Positions 9,058 to 17,541 of a DNA stretch of 64,000 nucleotides are shown piece after piece. The stretch is from positions 1-64,000 of the forward strand of contig JAQWJE010000046.1 in assembly GCA_029248525.1 (NCBI GenBank). Reading direction: 5' to 3'. The translations under genes and the position numbers were made by a program. The DNA is from Candidatus Binatia bacterium (GTDB lineage: Bacteria; Desulfobacterota; Binatia; UBA12015). The notes under the pieces are model-generated. The model saw only the letters and a program-made list of their open reading frames with translations, was not told the DNA's origin and did no database searches. Each line of letters opens with the position of its first letter. Positions within the stretch are counted from its first letter, which is position 1.

Positions 9058-10197
9058 TCAGTAGCCGCGCAGACCGGCAAAGCGGTCGCGGTGGTAAATG
9101 CTGTCGCCCAGGGTCAGTTCCAAAGCCTTGAGCCGTTTGAAGAAAAGGCCGATTTCCTCGTCGTCCGTCATGCCGATCCCGCCGTACATCTGGATCGCTT
9201 CGCCGCCGATCAACTTGGCAACATCCGAGCAACGAGACTTTGCTGCGCTGGCGCATTCGGCGATGTCGTCGCGGTTATCATCAATCGCACTCTGCGCATC
9301 CCGGACCACCGACCTTGCAAATTCGAGTTCGCCGAACATATGGGCAGCGCGGTGTCGCAGTGCCTGAAAGCTGCCGATCTTCACCCCGAACTGTTCTCGA
9401 ATTTTCAGGTACTCCAGGGTCCGCTCGAAAGCTTCCTCGAAGCAGCCCACCATTTCCGCGCACAACCCGATCGTGGCGCGGTCCAAAACCGCATCGAGGA
9501 TTTCAGCACCACGATCGACCTCTCCGAGAAGCCGATCCGCATCGACCGAAACATTCGAGAAGGTGATTGTCGTCGCAGAGCGGCCGTCGACCAACTGACT
9601 GCGCTCGACAACGACGCCTTCTGCGCCGGCATCGACGACCAACAGGGCCAATCCGTCACGGTCGCCGCGCGAACCCGAGGTGCGGGCCACAAGGATGATT
9701 TGTTCGGCGGCATGGCCGTCGAGAACAAATTGCTTGGTGCCGTTCACGACAAACCGATCCCCTTCGGCCTTGGCGCTCGTTTCGACAGCGTACGGAGAAA
9801 ATCGACCCTGTTCCTGCAGCGCCAGACAAAGAATCCTCTGTCCCTGACAAACACCCGGCAGAAGCTGCTTCTGCAGAGCTTCCTGACCACCCAGAGCGAC
9901 CGCGTTGCCGCCGAGGAGAACTGTCGAAACAAAGGGCTCCGGCGCCAGGACGCGGCCGGCTTCGGCGAGCACGGCGCCGAGTTCCCCGTAACCCATACCC
10001 GAGCCCCCGACTTCCTCGGGAAAAGGAATCCCGATCCAGCCGAGCTCGCCCATTTCGCGCCAAAGGTCCTGGCCAAAACCAGTTGCATCTTCCGTGTCGC
10101 GGAGCGCACGCATGCGACTGACCGGAGACTTCTCGTCGAAGAAGTTCCGCGCCATATCGCGCAACATGAGTTGATTCTCGGTGAGTATAAGTCCCAT
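9058..10197 (-). CDS. Acyl-CoA dehydrogenase (divergent partner)
   Basis: 379 aa, acyl-CoA dehydrogenase family. The N-terminal helices include GWIGIPFPEEVGGSGMGYGEL; the middle domain has DRFVVNGTKQFVLDGHAAEQI but lacks the strong SEPxAGSD flavin motif of the next gene; the C-terminal domain has IQMYGGIGMTDDEEIGLFFKR. The reduced middle-domain motif beside an intact neighbour suggests a heteromeric pair with 7867-9033. It is the first gene of the leftward operon, transcribed away from the TetR gene, and the 167-base gap carries the nested palindrome at 10241-10278. Confidence 0.9.
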   Translation of the reverse strand: MGLILTENQLMLRDMARNFFDEKSPVSRMRALRDTEDATGFGQDLWREMGELGWIGIPFPEEVGGSGMGYGELGAVLAEAGRVLAPEPFVSTVLLGGNAVALGGQEALQKQLLPGVCQGQRILCLALQEQGRFSPYAVETSAKAEGDRFVVNGTKQFVLDGHAAEQIILVARTSGSRGDRDGLALLVVDAGAEGVVVERSQLVDGRSATTITFSNVSVDADRLLGEVDRGAEILDAVLDRATIGLCAEMVGCFEEAFERTLEYLKIREQFGVKIGSFQALRHRAAHMFGELEFARSVVRDAQSAIDDNRDDIAECASAAKSRCSDVAKLIGGEAIQMYGGIGMTDDEEIGLFFKRLKALELTLGDSIYHRDRFAGLRGY

Positions 10198-10240
10198 GAA
10201 ATCTAGCCCTTTCGTGCCGCTTGTCGTTTGGAGACCCCCG

Positions 10241-10278
10241 TTAGGGTTGACAGCCTAATCTTAGGCTCGATACCCTAA
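10241..10278. promoter_or_regulatory. Nested palindromic operator and tetR promoter
   Basis: Two perfect nested inverted repeats share one centre at 10259/10260: outer TTAGGGT (10241-10247) with ACCCTAA (10272-10278), and inner AGCCTAA (10252-10258) with TTAGGCT (10261-10267), separated by 4-base steps. Embedded on the plus strand is TTGACA (10247-10252), 18 bases, then TACCCT (10271-10276), a plausible promoter for the TetR gene. A repressor bound here would cover that promoter and the start region of the divergent acyl-CoA operon. Binding by the adjacent TetR protein is inferred from position and symmetry. Confidence 0.75.
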
Positions 10279-10364
10279 AACTGCAAGTTGGGCCGCGGAG
10301 CAGAAACTCTCGGGGATTTCTCTCGCGAGAGCCACGGGCCGCCTCGAACTGGTCGATCGCCGCC

Positions 10365-11075
10365 ATGAGCACCACCAAAAACACACGCCAACGGATTCTC
10401 GACGAGAGCCTGCAGCGCTTCAATCGCAATGGGTACAGCACGACCACGCTGGCCGAGATCGCCGACGCGGTCGGGATCGCCGAGGGCAATCTCTGGTACC
10501 ATTTTCGCACCAAAATCGACCTGGTCAAAGTTCTGGTGCAGCAATGTCGCGATGATATGAAAGCCAATCGATCGCGATCGGCTACCAGTTCCACAGCGGA
10601 CGATTATGTCGTCGGGATCCTCTCCGCCGTGCGGATTCAGCTACGGTACCGCTTTCTCTTGAGGGATTATCTGCAATTCTCCGACTCGATCCAAGCCATA
10701 GCCGTGGACCCCGATGCGATCGCGGTCCGGAAGATGCTGCGCAAGCTCCTCGGGCGCCTCGAGCGTGAAGGTATGTTCCGCCGCGATATTCCGATCGATC
10801 TCGAAATTCTCGCACGATCCTTGTGGATCATCAGCCGGTATTGGCCCGACTATCTCCGCGAGCAGGACGGGTGCACCGATGTGACGTGGGCGGATCAACA
10901 CCGCGGTTTCCAGCACCATTTCGCCGTCCTGCTCCCCTACCTGACAGCATCGGCCCGCCAGCGCCTGACCGAAGCCTTGGAGCGAGCAACGGATAGTCCG
11001 TCAGAAGATACCCCGGTGCCAACCGATAGAACCGATACACCGCAACCATCCGGCCAGCGAAGCACCTCAGCCTGA
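10365..11075 (+). CDS. TetR/AcrR family transcriptional regulator
   Basis: 236 aa. The N-terminal TetR helix-turn-helix is clear: RQRILDESLQRFNRNGYSTT, then LAEIADAVGIAEGNLWYHFRTK (about residues 8-50). The C-terminal two thirds is a helical ligand-binding domain resembling TetR regulators that sense acyl-CoAs or lipids; the last 30 residues are polar and probably disordered. It is divergent from the acyl-CoA dehydrogenase operon, with a nested palindrome in between, so it likely represses both directions and is released by an acyl-CoA or related ligand. The plus strand continues into the dehalogenase gene after 88 bases. Confidence 0.9.
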   Translation: MSTTKNTRQRILDESLQRFNRNGYSTTTLAEIADAVGIAEGNLWYHFRTKIDLVKVLVQQCRDDMKANRSRSATSSTADDYVVGILSAVRIQLRYRFLLRDYLQFSDSIQAIAVDPDAIAVRKMLRKLLGRLEREGMFRRDIPIDLEILARSLWIISRYWPDYLREQDGCTDVTWADQHRGFQHHFAVLLPYLTASARQRLTEALERATDSPSEDTPVPTDRTDTPQPSGQRSTSA

Positions 11076-11163
11076 GGACCCCGCTCCCTCGGGCTGCGGC
11101 CGGCAAGACAGCCAGCATCAGGGATTCACGAGAACAACTACCCGAGACGAAGGAAAAAGAATC

Positions 11164-12180
11164 ATGAAAATTTTGCGCACACCGGACGAACGTTTCGAGG
11201 GCCTTCCGGGCTATCCATTCGAAGCGCACTACGTGCAAATCCCCGCAGGCGATGGCGACGAGCTGCGCATGCATTATCTGGATGAAGGACCTCGAGACGG
11301 CGAGGTAATCCTCTGCCTGCACGGACAACCCGTCTGGTCGTATCTCTATCGGAAGATGATTCCGGTGCTGGTCAAAGGTGGCTACCGGGTCATCGCTCCC
11401 GACCTGATCGGCTTTGGCAAATCCGACAAGCCGGCCCAACGCAGCGACTATACCTACGCCAACCACGTGGCCTGGCTGACCAGCCTTCTTTCGAGCCTCG
11501 AGCTCACCGACCTCACGATGGTCTGTCAGGATTGGGGCGGTTTGCTGGGATTGCGCGCACTGACCGAGCACCCGGATTGGTTTGCCCGCGCCGTGGTGGC
11601 CAATACCGGATTGCCCGACGCCAAGGGCATTCCCGACGAGATGGCCGGCCCGATGCGCACGATGCTGGAGAACACCCCGGCACTCCCGATTCCCGAGATG
11701 TTTGCCAAACTCAGCGCGAACGAAAACGGTGTCGGCTTCATGTACTGGGTCAAATATTGCGCCGAATTTCCGGATCTCGATATCGGAGCCGTGGTGAACC
11801 TTTCTTCGGGCGACAAAATGAATGCCGATGAAATCCGCGCCTACGAGGCGCCCTTCCCGGATGAGACCTACAAACAGGGCGCCCGTCAGTTCCCGTCGCT
11901 CGTCCCGATCATTCCCGACGACCCGGCGATTCCGGCCAATCGGGAAGGCTGGAAAGTTCTGGAGGCGTTCGAGAAACCCCTGATCACGATCTTTGGCGAG
12001 AGCGATCCGGTCAGCCAGGGCGGGGAAAAACGGTTCCGGAAATCGGTTCCCGGGGCGCAGGGGCAAAAGCATCAGATCCTGAAAGGCGTCGGACACTTTC
12101 TTCAGGAAGAAGTCGGTGAGGAATTCGCCGCCTTGATCCTCGATTTCTGTAAAGCCAACCCTATCCGGTCGGGCAGATGA
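11164..12180 (+). CDS. Haloalkane dehalogenase-like alpha/beta hydrolase
   Basis: 338 aa. The oxyanion-hole segment LHGQPVWSYLYRKM (H53 onward) and the nucleophile elbow CQDWGG (Asp123 with Trp124) match subfamily-I haloalkane dehalogenases such as DhlA, where the Asp is the nucleophile and the neighbouring Trp helps hold the halide. GFGKSDKP is also conserved, and the catalytic His is probably in LKGVGHFLQEE (about H311). The reaction would be hydrolytic release of halide from an alkyl halide, but many genome homologues act on other substrates. A ribosome site (GAAGGAAAAAG) precedes the ATG. The stop overlaps the next ATG by 4 bases (ATGA), implying coupling to the DUF3604 gene. Confidence 0.85.
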   Translation: MKILRTPDERFEGLPGYPFEAHYVQIPAGDGDELRMHYLDEGPRDGEVILCLHGQPVWSYLYRKMIPVLVKGGYRVIAPDLIGFGKSDKPAQRSDYTYANHVAWLTSLLSSLELTDLTMVCQDWGGLLGLRALTEHPDWFARAVVANTGLPDAKGIPDEMAGPMRTMLENTPALPIPEMFAKLSANENGVGFMYWVKYCAEFPDLDIGAVVNLSSGDKMNADEIRAYEAPFPDETYKQGARQFPSLVPIIPDDPAIPANREGWKVLEAFEKPLITIFGESDPVSQGGEKRFRKSVPGAQGQKHQILKGVGHFLQEEVGEEFAALILDFCKANPIRSGR

Positions 12181-14222
12181 GCATATTGAAGAAAATCTTT
12201 GGGGTCCTGTCCTGCCTTTTGGTGCTCGGAATTATTCTTGCCTGGTTCAATGGAGGCTCTGGTCTCTACCGGATGTATCAAGCGACATCGCCGACCACCG
12301 CGCCCGCAGACTATACGCTTCAAGACGACACTCTGGTGGACATCCCTCCGTTCGAGCCAAAGAAATCGACCTCTTACAACCCCGAGAAGAATTTATATTG
12401 GGGCGATCTGCATGTGCACACGGAAGCGAGCTTTGATGCCAAGCTCTTCGGCACGAACCTGACGATCGAAGACGCCTATCGCTTTGCCCGCGGGGAGTCG
12501 CTGCGCAGTCCCGGCGGGGAAAGCATGCAATTATCGCGACCTCTCGACTTTGTGGCCATCACCGACCATGCCGAGGGTTTCGGGATGCGCACCCGTTGCG
12601 GCGACGAGGGCCTCACGGTTGTCGAGAAAGTGAATTGCTGGTTTCTCGAAAAGCCCAACGTGATCACCTTCCAACTCCTCCGCGGGATTGCGGTGCAACC
12701 TGGGGATTCCTCGAACACCGAACCTGACGGAAGTCCCAGCCCCGCTGGCATCTACCAGCCCGAAGCTCGTCGACCTTCCGACATCTCCCTCCTGCCGCTC
12801 TGTAAGTTCGGTGAAGGTGGTGTGGAACGCTGCTTCCGCGACAGCAACGCCGACTGGGCGGAATATATCGAATTGGCCGATCTCTATTACGACCCCGGTA
12901 CGCTGACCACATTTGCCGCCTATGAATTCTCACCCAGCCTGCCCGACTCCGGCAAGCACCATCGCAATGTCATCTTCAACGACACTCGTCAGTTACCCGA
13001 ACACGCGATCTCGTCGCTCGACGTCAATAATGCTCTCGAGCTCTGGCGTGGGCTGGAGGAAACCTGCACCGAGCCCTGCGACTTCCTGACGATTCCGCAT
13101 AATATGAACAAGGGATGGGGGTTGTTCTACAGCCGCTATACCTGGGATGGAAAGCCCTACGACATCGAAGACTGGCGGCTGCGCAAACGACGCGAGCCTC
13201 TGGCCGAAATGTATCAGGTGAAGGGCGCCTCGGAATGTGCGCTGGGCGTGGGAGCCACCGACGAAGAATGTGCCTTCAGTCAAATTCTGGCCCCATGCGA
13301 GCCCGGACAAAAAACCGGATGCGCGTTTCAGACAGGCTTCGCCCGCCAAGGACTGAAGGTCGGTATGGAACTCGATCAGGAACTCGGATTCAACCCGCTG
13401 GCGTTCGGGATGATCGCCGCCACCGACACTCATAATGCCTCCCCGGGAGACGTCGAAGAATGGGATTTCGTGGGCAAGACGGGTGCGATCAGCTCCCCGG
13501 CGATTCGCCGCTTCCGGCAACTCAGCGACGACACTCCGCCTTATAATGGCATCCTGCAATTCTACACCTCGGGCGGCATTGCCGGGGTCTGGGCCGAGGA
13601 AAATACTCGCGAAGCTATTTTCGCCGCGATGCAACGACGCGAAGCCTATGCGACATCCGGCCCACGTATGATGCTGCGATTTTTTGCCGGTTGGGGCTTT
13701 GCGCCTTCGATCATCAACGACGCTGCCCCCATCTCGACCGCTTCCTCCGGCGGCGTCCCGATGGGTGGCGTGCTCCAACCCGAAGCGGACCAGATCGAGA
13801 GCCCGACCTTTTTTGTATGGGCAGCTGCCGACACGCAGAGTGCACTCTTGCAGCGGGTCCAGATGGTCAAGGGCTGGATTGACGCGAACGGTAAAACACA
13901 CGAAAAGGTCTGGGACGTGGCCTGTGCCGACGGGAAGAAGGTCGACCCGGCAACGCAGCGATGCCCGGACTATGAGGCTTCCGTCAACCTGCAGGATTGC
14001 AGTCTCGAGGGCGACGGGGGTGCCACCGAGTTGATGGCGGCTTTTCGCGACCCCGACTTTGAGACCGACCAGGCCGCCTTCTACTACGTGCGTGCCCTGC
14101 AGAACCCGACCTGTCGATGGTCGACCTATGATGCCATCCGGCTGGGCAACGATCCCGACCCGCGCGTGCCTGCCACCATCCGCGAACGGGTCTGGTCCTC
14201 GCCGATCTGGATTGACCCATGA
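12177..14222 (+). CDS. DUF3604 protein (PHP-like metal hydrolase candidate)
   Basis: 681 aa with an N-terminal membrane or signal segment (about residues 8-24). The body shows a PHP-like metal-binding set: GDLHVHTEASFDA (residues 76-88), AITDHAEGFG (about 124), IPHNMNKGWG (about 306) and TDTHNASPG (about 417). A conserved RREAYATSGPRMM block lies near residue 487, and the C-terminus is WSSPIWIDP. DUF3604 has no settled reaction; the His/Asp pattern suggests a secreted or membrane-anchored metal-dependent hydrolase. It overlaps the dehalogenase gene by ATGA and precedes the PhyH gene. A second family member lies at 25.9-28.1 kb. Confidence 0.87.
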   Translation: MSILKKIFGVLSCLLVLGIILAWFNGGSGLYRMYQATSPTTAPADYTLQDDTLVDIPPFEPKKSTSYNPEKNLYWGDLHVHTEASFDAKLFGTNLTIEDAYRFARGESLRSPGGESMQLSRPLDFVAITDHAEGFGMRTRCGDEGLTVVEKVNCWFLEKPNVITFQLLRGIAVQPGDSSNTEPDGSPSPAGIYQPEARRPSDISLLPLCKFGEGGVERCFRDSNADWAEYIELADLYYDPGTLTTFAAYEFSPSLPDSGKHHRNVIFNDTRQLPEHAISSLDVNNALELWRGLEETCTEPCDFLTIPHNMNKGWGLFYSRYTWDGKPYDIEDWRLRKRREPLAEMYQVKGASECALGVGATDEECAFSQILAPCEPGQKTGCAFQTGFARQGLKVGMELDQELGFNPLAFGMIAATDTHNASPGDVEEWDFVGKTGAISSPAIRRFRQLSDDTPPYNGILQFYTSGGIAGVWAEENTREAIFAAMQRREAYATSGPRMMLRFFAGWGFAPSIINDAAPISTASSGGVPMGGVLQPEADQIESPTFFVWAAADTQSALLQRVQMVKGWIDANGKTHEKVWDVACADGKKVDPATQRCPDYEASVNLQDCSLEGDGGATELMAAFRDPDFETDQAAFYYVRALQNPTCRWSTYDAIRLGNDPDPRVPATIRERVWSSPIWIDP

Positions 14223-14332
14223 CCTATGCCCCCTGAACCTTACCCCTGAACCCATGGCACCCTGCCCCGACCACGATGCGAAACCGGCCCCGCAGGAGCG
14301 GGCAACCCATTTGGCGCAACAGGAGAGAGACG

Positions 14333-15148
14333 ATGGCAAGCAACATCATCCCGGAGTGTTCGGCGAATACGAGTCCCGATTCGATGTACAAGATGCTGGC
14401 CGAGTCAGGCTGCCTGGTGATTCATGATATCGCCACGCCCGATGCGATCGCGAAAGTCCGGGACGAGCTTGCAGAAACAATGGCTTCGGCACCCGTGGAA
14501 GAGAACGATCCGGCATCTTTCTACGCGGGCAAAACGCGCCGGGCGGTGGCCCTGATCCACCGCAGCCCGACAGCACTTGAGCTGATGATGGACGCACGGA
14601 TCGAGAAACTCTGCGACCAGCACCTGCTGGAGAACTGCGATCGATACCACCTGAATGTGACCGCGGCCGTCGAAGTCGGGCCTGGCGCGCGAGATCAGAT
14701 TCTTCACCGGGAGGAGGATCTCTTTCCTTACTTTACCTTACCGCGCCCCAACCTGATTCTCGCAACCATGTGGGCCCTCTCGGACTTCACCGTCGAAAAT
14801 GGCGGAACCCAGCTGGTCCCGGGAAGTCATCGCTGGGAGGAAGGTCGAGTCGCGGAGCCCTCTGAGGTTGCGCGCGCGGCCATGCCGGCCGGATCCGTTC
14901 TGGTCTGGCTGGGCGGCACCCTTCATGGCGCCGGTGCCAACATCACAATCGACAACTGGCGCTATGGGATGATCCTGACATATGCGCTCAGCTGGCTGAG
15001 GCAGGAAGAAAACCAGAACCTCTCGATGACACTCGAAGAGGCCTTCTCGCTGCCCGAAGCCGTCCAGAGCCGGATGGGCTTCTCGATGGACTATGAAGGC
15101 GGTCTGGGATTCTACGATCCGTCCGTCATCCTGAAGGCCGGGAAATGA
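14333..15148 (+). CDS. Phytanoyl-CoA dioxygenase (PhyH) family protein
   Basis: 271 aa from ATG 14333, chosen because AGGAGAGA lies just upstream; the frame also opens at 14276 but the added residues look unlike the family. PhyH enzymes are Fe(II)/2-oxoglutarate dioxygenases that hydroxylate lipids, acyl-CoAs or small molecules. The His-x-acidic iron motif appears in LHREEDLFP (about residue 124) and the distal His in WLGGTLHGAGAN (about residue 200); NGGTQLVPGSHRW is the typical strand before it. It lies downstream of the dehalogenase and DUF3604 genes, suggesting a degradative set. Substrate not determinable. Confidence 0.88.
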   Translation: MASNIIPECSANTSPDSMYKMLAESGCLVIHDIATPDAIAKVRDELAETMASAPVEENDPASFYAGKTRRAVALIHRSPTALELMMDARIEKLCDQHLLENCDRYHLNVTAAVEVGPGARDQILHREEDLFPYFTLPRPNLILATMWALSDFTVENGGTQLVPGSHRWEEGRVAEPSEVARAAMPAGSVLVWLGGTLHGAGANITIDNWRYGMILTYALSWLRQEENQNLSMTLEEAFSLPEAVQSRMGFSMDYEGGLGFYDPSVILKAGK

Positions 15149-15166
15149 GCCGGGTTCCCGCAGAAG

Positions 15167-16186
15167 TCATTCGCGAAAGCTGGCCACCAATGACTTCCAG
15201 CGATCGGTGTCGCGCCCCGGGTTGAACGGCACGTAGAAACCGATCCGGTCCAGCACGCCCTCATAGCGCGCCTTCATCTTGCCGGCGATATCCGACCATG
15301 TGCCGGTCACCGTGAACACGTCCAGCATTTCATCGGTAATCAAATCCGCCATGCCCGCCCAATCACCGGCCCGACTCTTGGTGGTCAGGTGCGGCGCGAC
15401 ATCTTCCCAGCCGTGGGCTGCCAGAACAGGCTTGTAGGCTGGAGTGGATGCGTAAAAGGAAATCTGACTGCGCACCATCTGGCGCATCGCTTCCCTTTCC
15501 TTGTCGCTGTCACCGACAATCGTGAAGCAAGTGGACGCGAGCTGAATGCTGGACGGGTCTCGGCCCGCTTTCGCCGCCCCTTCCGCGATCCATGGCCGGA
15601 CATAGTTCTCGACATACTCCACCGAATGCAACGGGTGAACGTGAAATCCATCGCACATTTCGCCGGCCAGGCGGCAGATATAGGGATTCACGCCGGCGAT
15701 ATAGATGGGAATTTGCGGATAATCGATCGGCCCCGGATTAAAGAAAGGGCTCATCAGGGTGAATTCGTAATACTCGCCCTTGAACGCAGGGGTGGTCCCG
15801 TTCTGAAAACAATCCCAGGCGGCGCGAATCATCTGGATCATCTCCCGCAACTGCGGACCGGGCTTTTGCCAATTAACGCCGAAGCGACGCTTGTTATGGC
15901 CACGCACCTGCGTGCCCAGGCCGAGAATGAATCGTCCTCCCGATTGCTGCGCGAGATCCCACGCCGTCATCGCATGCACCATCGGACTGCGCGGGAAGGC
16001 AACCGCGATCGAGGTGCCCAAATCGATGCGCGAGGTATGCTCGGCGGCCAGTGCGACCGGGAGATAAGGGTCGTGGGACGTCTCGGCGGTCCACAACCCG
16101 CTGAACCCCAGCTCCTCCACCTCCCGCGCGGCGGCGGGAACGTCGGCCAATCTCGCTACAGCAAGCCCCGTATCCAATTGCACCAT
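15167..16186 (-). CDS. LLM-class F420-dependent oxidoreductase
   Basis: 339 aa, luciferase-like TIM barrel, closest in pattern to the TIGR03617-type F420-dependent oxidoreductases. Visible: VEELGFSGLWTAETSHDPYLP near residue 25, TSRIDLGTSIAVAFPRSPM near 50, FILGLGTQVRGHNKRRFG near 90, and IPIYIAGVNPYICRLAGEMCDGF near 180. Such enzymes use reduced deazaflavin F420 or FMN; F420 use is inferred from subfamily resemblance, as no F420 biosynthesis gene is in the window. GGAGGT lies 5 bases before the ATG. It converges with the PhyH gene (18-base gap) and is followed by nothing co-directional until the PhyH stop. Confidence 0.88.
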   Translation of the reverse strand: MVQLDTGLAVARLADVPAAAREVEELGFSGLWTAETSHDPYLPVALAAEHTSRIDLGTSIAVAFPRSPMVHAMTAWDLAQQSGGRFILGLGTQVRGHNKRRFGVNWQKPGPQLREMIQMIRAAWDCFQNGTTPAFKGEYYEFTLMSPFFNPGPIDYPQIPIYIAGVNPYICRLAGEMCDGFHVHPLHSVEYVENYVRPWIAEGAAKAGRDPSSIQLASTCFTIVGDSDKEREAMRQMVRSQISFYASTPAYKPVLAAHGWEDVAPHLTTKSRAGDWAGMADLITDEMLDVFTVTGTWSDIAGKMKARYEGVLDRIGFYVPFNPGRDTDRWKSLVASFRE

Positions 16187-16208
16187 CAGCGACCTCCGAT
16201 TTTCTCGA

Positions 16209-16679
16209 TCAACGATTCCGAACTTTCAGGGCCCGTTGGATCTCGCGCTTGGCTTCGCTCTCCTTCAGGTCCTGGCGTTTGTCCTGTCTCTCCTTGCCGC
16301 GGGCGAGAGCGATTTCGACCTTCGCCTTTCCATCCTTGAAATACACCCGGGTGGGGACCAAGGTAAAACCCCGTTCTCGGGTTTTACCACCGATTCGATC
16401 AATCTCTTGTCGGTGCAAGAGTAATCGACGGACCCGCTCCGGGTCAGGAGCGTCCTGATTCGCATGGGTCCAGGGCGAAATATGAACACCAACCAATTCG
16501 ATCTGGCCTTGCCGCGTGACCCGCGCATAGCCGTCCTTCAGATTGATCCGCCCCTCACGAAGGGACTTCACCTCGGGCCCCAGCAACACGATTCCCGCCT
16601 CGAACTTTTCGTCGAGGGAGTAGTCGTGGCGCGCCTTGCGGTTGTCCGCCACCTGCTTCACTCCGGACTCACGAGCCAT
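16209..16679 (-). CDS. smpB: SsrA-binding protein SmpB
   Basis: 156 aa from the ATG at 16679, where the family N-terminus (KQVADNRKARHDYSLDEKFEAG) begins; the frame extends 17 codons further but those residues are not SmpB-like. Core oligonucleotide-binding signatures are visible: GIVLLGPEVKSLREGRINLKDGYA and TLVPTRVYFKDGKAKVEIALARGK. The C-terminal tail (KRQDKRQDLKESEAKREIQRAL) is the positively charged helix that enters the empty mRNA channel. SmpB carries tmRNA to stalled ribosomes; the ssrA gene is about 16 kb away in the same window and orientation. Confidence 0.96.
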   Translation of the reverse strand: MARESGVKQVADNRKARHDYSLDEKFEAGIVLLGPEVKSLREGRINLKDGYARVTRQGQIELVGVHISPWTHANQDAPDPERVRRLLLHRQEIDRIGGKTRERGFTLVPTRVYFKDGKAKVEIALARGKERQDKRQDLKESEAKREIQRALKVRNR

Positions 16680-16770
16680 GGTCGGAAGATAGCAGGCCGG
16701 AAGCGGTGCGCGAAGCATGCCACTTTCCACACTTGCAAAATCGTCTCAACAAGCGTTTCACAGAGAAAGA

Positions 16771-17112
16771 ATGACTTTCCCAAATTGGATTCTCATCGGA
16801 TTGACCCTCGCGGGTGCGATTATCGCCACTTTCGGAGTTGCCCTGATGTCACGACGTGAACCGGAGATTGTGAGACCCGAGGATGGGCTCGCCACCACAC
16901 CGATCGGCCGGCTCAAAGCAGTGATTCAATCGGGCGACTGGAACAAGGCCCTGCCACCCGTTCTGGTGATGAGCGGGCTGATCGTTCTGATGGTCTTCGG
17001 CTCCCTTTGCCTCGTGATCATCCGAGGGCAGCTCTACGGGGGTGGAATCATGTTGGTTGTCGCCGTGGCGGCGATCGTGAAACTTGTGCGGGATTGGCAA
17101 CGCGGGGCTTGA
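16771..17112 (+). CDS. Small membrane protein of unknown function
   Basis: 113 aa from ATG 16771, preceded by AGAGAAAG; the frame also opens at 16717. Three hydrophobic segments are visible: WILIGLTLAGAIIATFGVAL (about residues 6-25), VLVMSGLIVLMVFGSLCLVII (about 62-82) and GGGIMLVVAVAAIVKLV (about 88-105), with a polar loop between the first two. No catalytic motif or family is recognisable. It is divergent from smpB and converges with panD. Confidence 0.6.
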   Translation: MTFPNWILIGLTLAGAIIATFGVALMSRREPEIVRPEDGLATTPIGRLKAVIQSGDWNKALPPVLVMSGLIVLMVFGSLCLVIIRGQLYGGGIMLVVAVAAIVKLVRDWQRGA

Positions 17113-17134
17113 TCAGCCCCTTGGCGAAGCGATC

Positions 17135-17527
17135 TCAGGCCGCTGCCAGATTCTTGATGCGGTTCTGGCCGTCCACCATAACCACTTTGGGCTTGTAGGC
17201 CCGGGCAGCCTCTTCTTGCATCCAGGTGAAAGCGCCGATGATTACGAGGTCCCCGACAGCTACCTTGCGCGCGGCGGCACCATTGACGCAGATGACACCG
17301 GAGTCGGCCTCGCCTTCCAGAACGTAGGTCTCAAAACGTTCGCCGTTATCGACGTCCCAGATCTGGACTGCCTCGAACTCGACCAGGTCCATTCCTGCCA
17401 TCAGCGTGCGATCAATCGTAACGGAGCCCTCATAATGCAGATCAGCCTGCGTCACGGTCGCTCGGTGAATCTTTCCACGGAGCATCTTTCGCATGCCCTG
17501 CCCCGGTTGCTCTCGACTCGTGTCCAT
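17135..17527 (-). CDS. panD: Aspartate 1-decarboxylase
   Basis: 130 aa. Makes beta-alanine from aspartate for pantothenate synthesis. The core [25 protein letters not shown] is typical; the Gly-Ser bond in YEGS is the self-cleavage site, with the Ser becoming the pyruvoyl cofactor. Later segments [19 protein letters not shown] also fit. Several starts are possible: ATG 17543-17545 overlaps the panBC stop as ATGA, while ATG 17527 sits 6 bases after GGAG; I chose the latter. The extra residues before the usual MLRGK start are unusual but short. Co-transcription with panBC would make the whole pantoate and beta-alanine branch one unit. Confidence 0.95.
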   Translation of the reverse strand: MDTSREQPGQGMRKMLRGKIHRATVTQADLHYEGSVTIDRTLMAGMDLVEFEAVQIWDVDNGERFETYVLEGEADSGVICVNGAAARKVAVGDLVIIGAFTWMQEEAARAYKPKVVMVDGQNRIKNLAAA

Positions 17528-17541
17528 CATTTTCTCCACTC

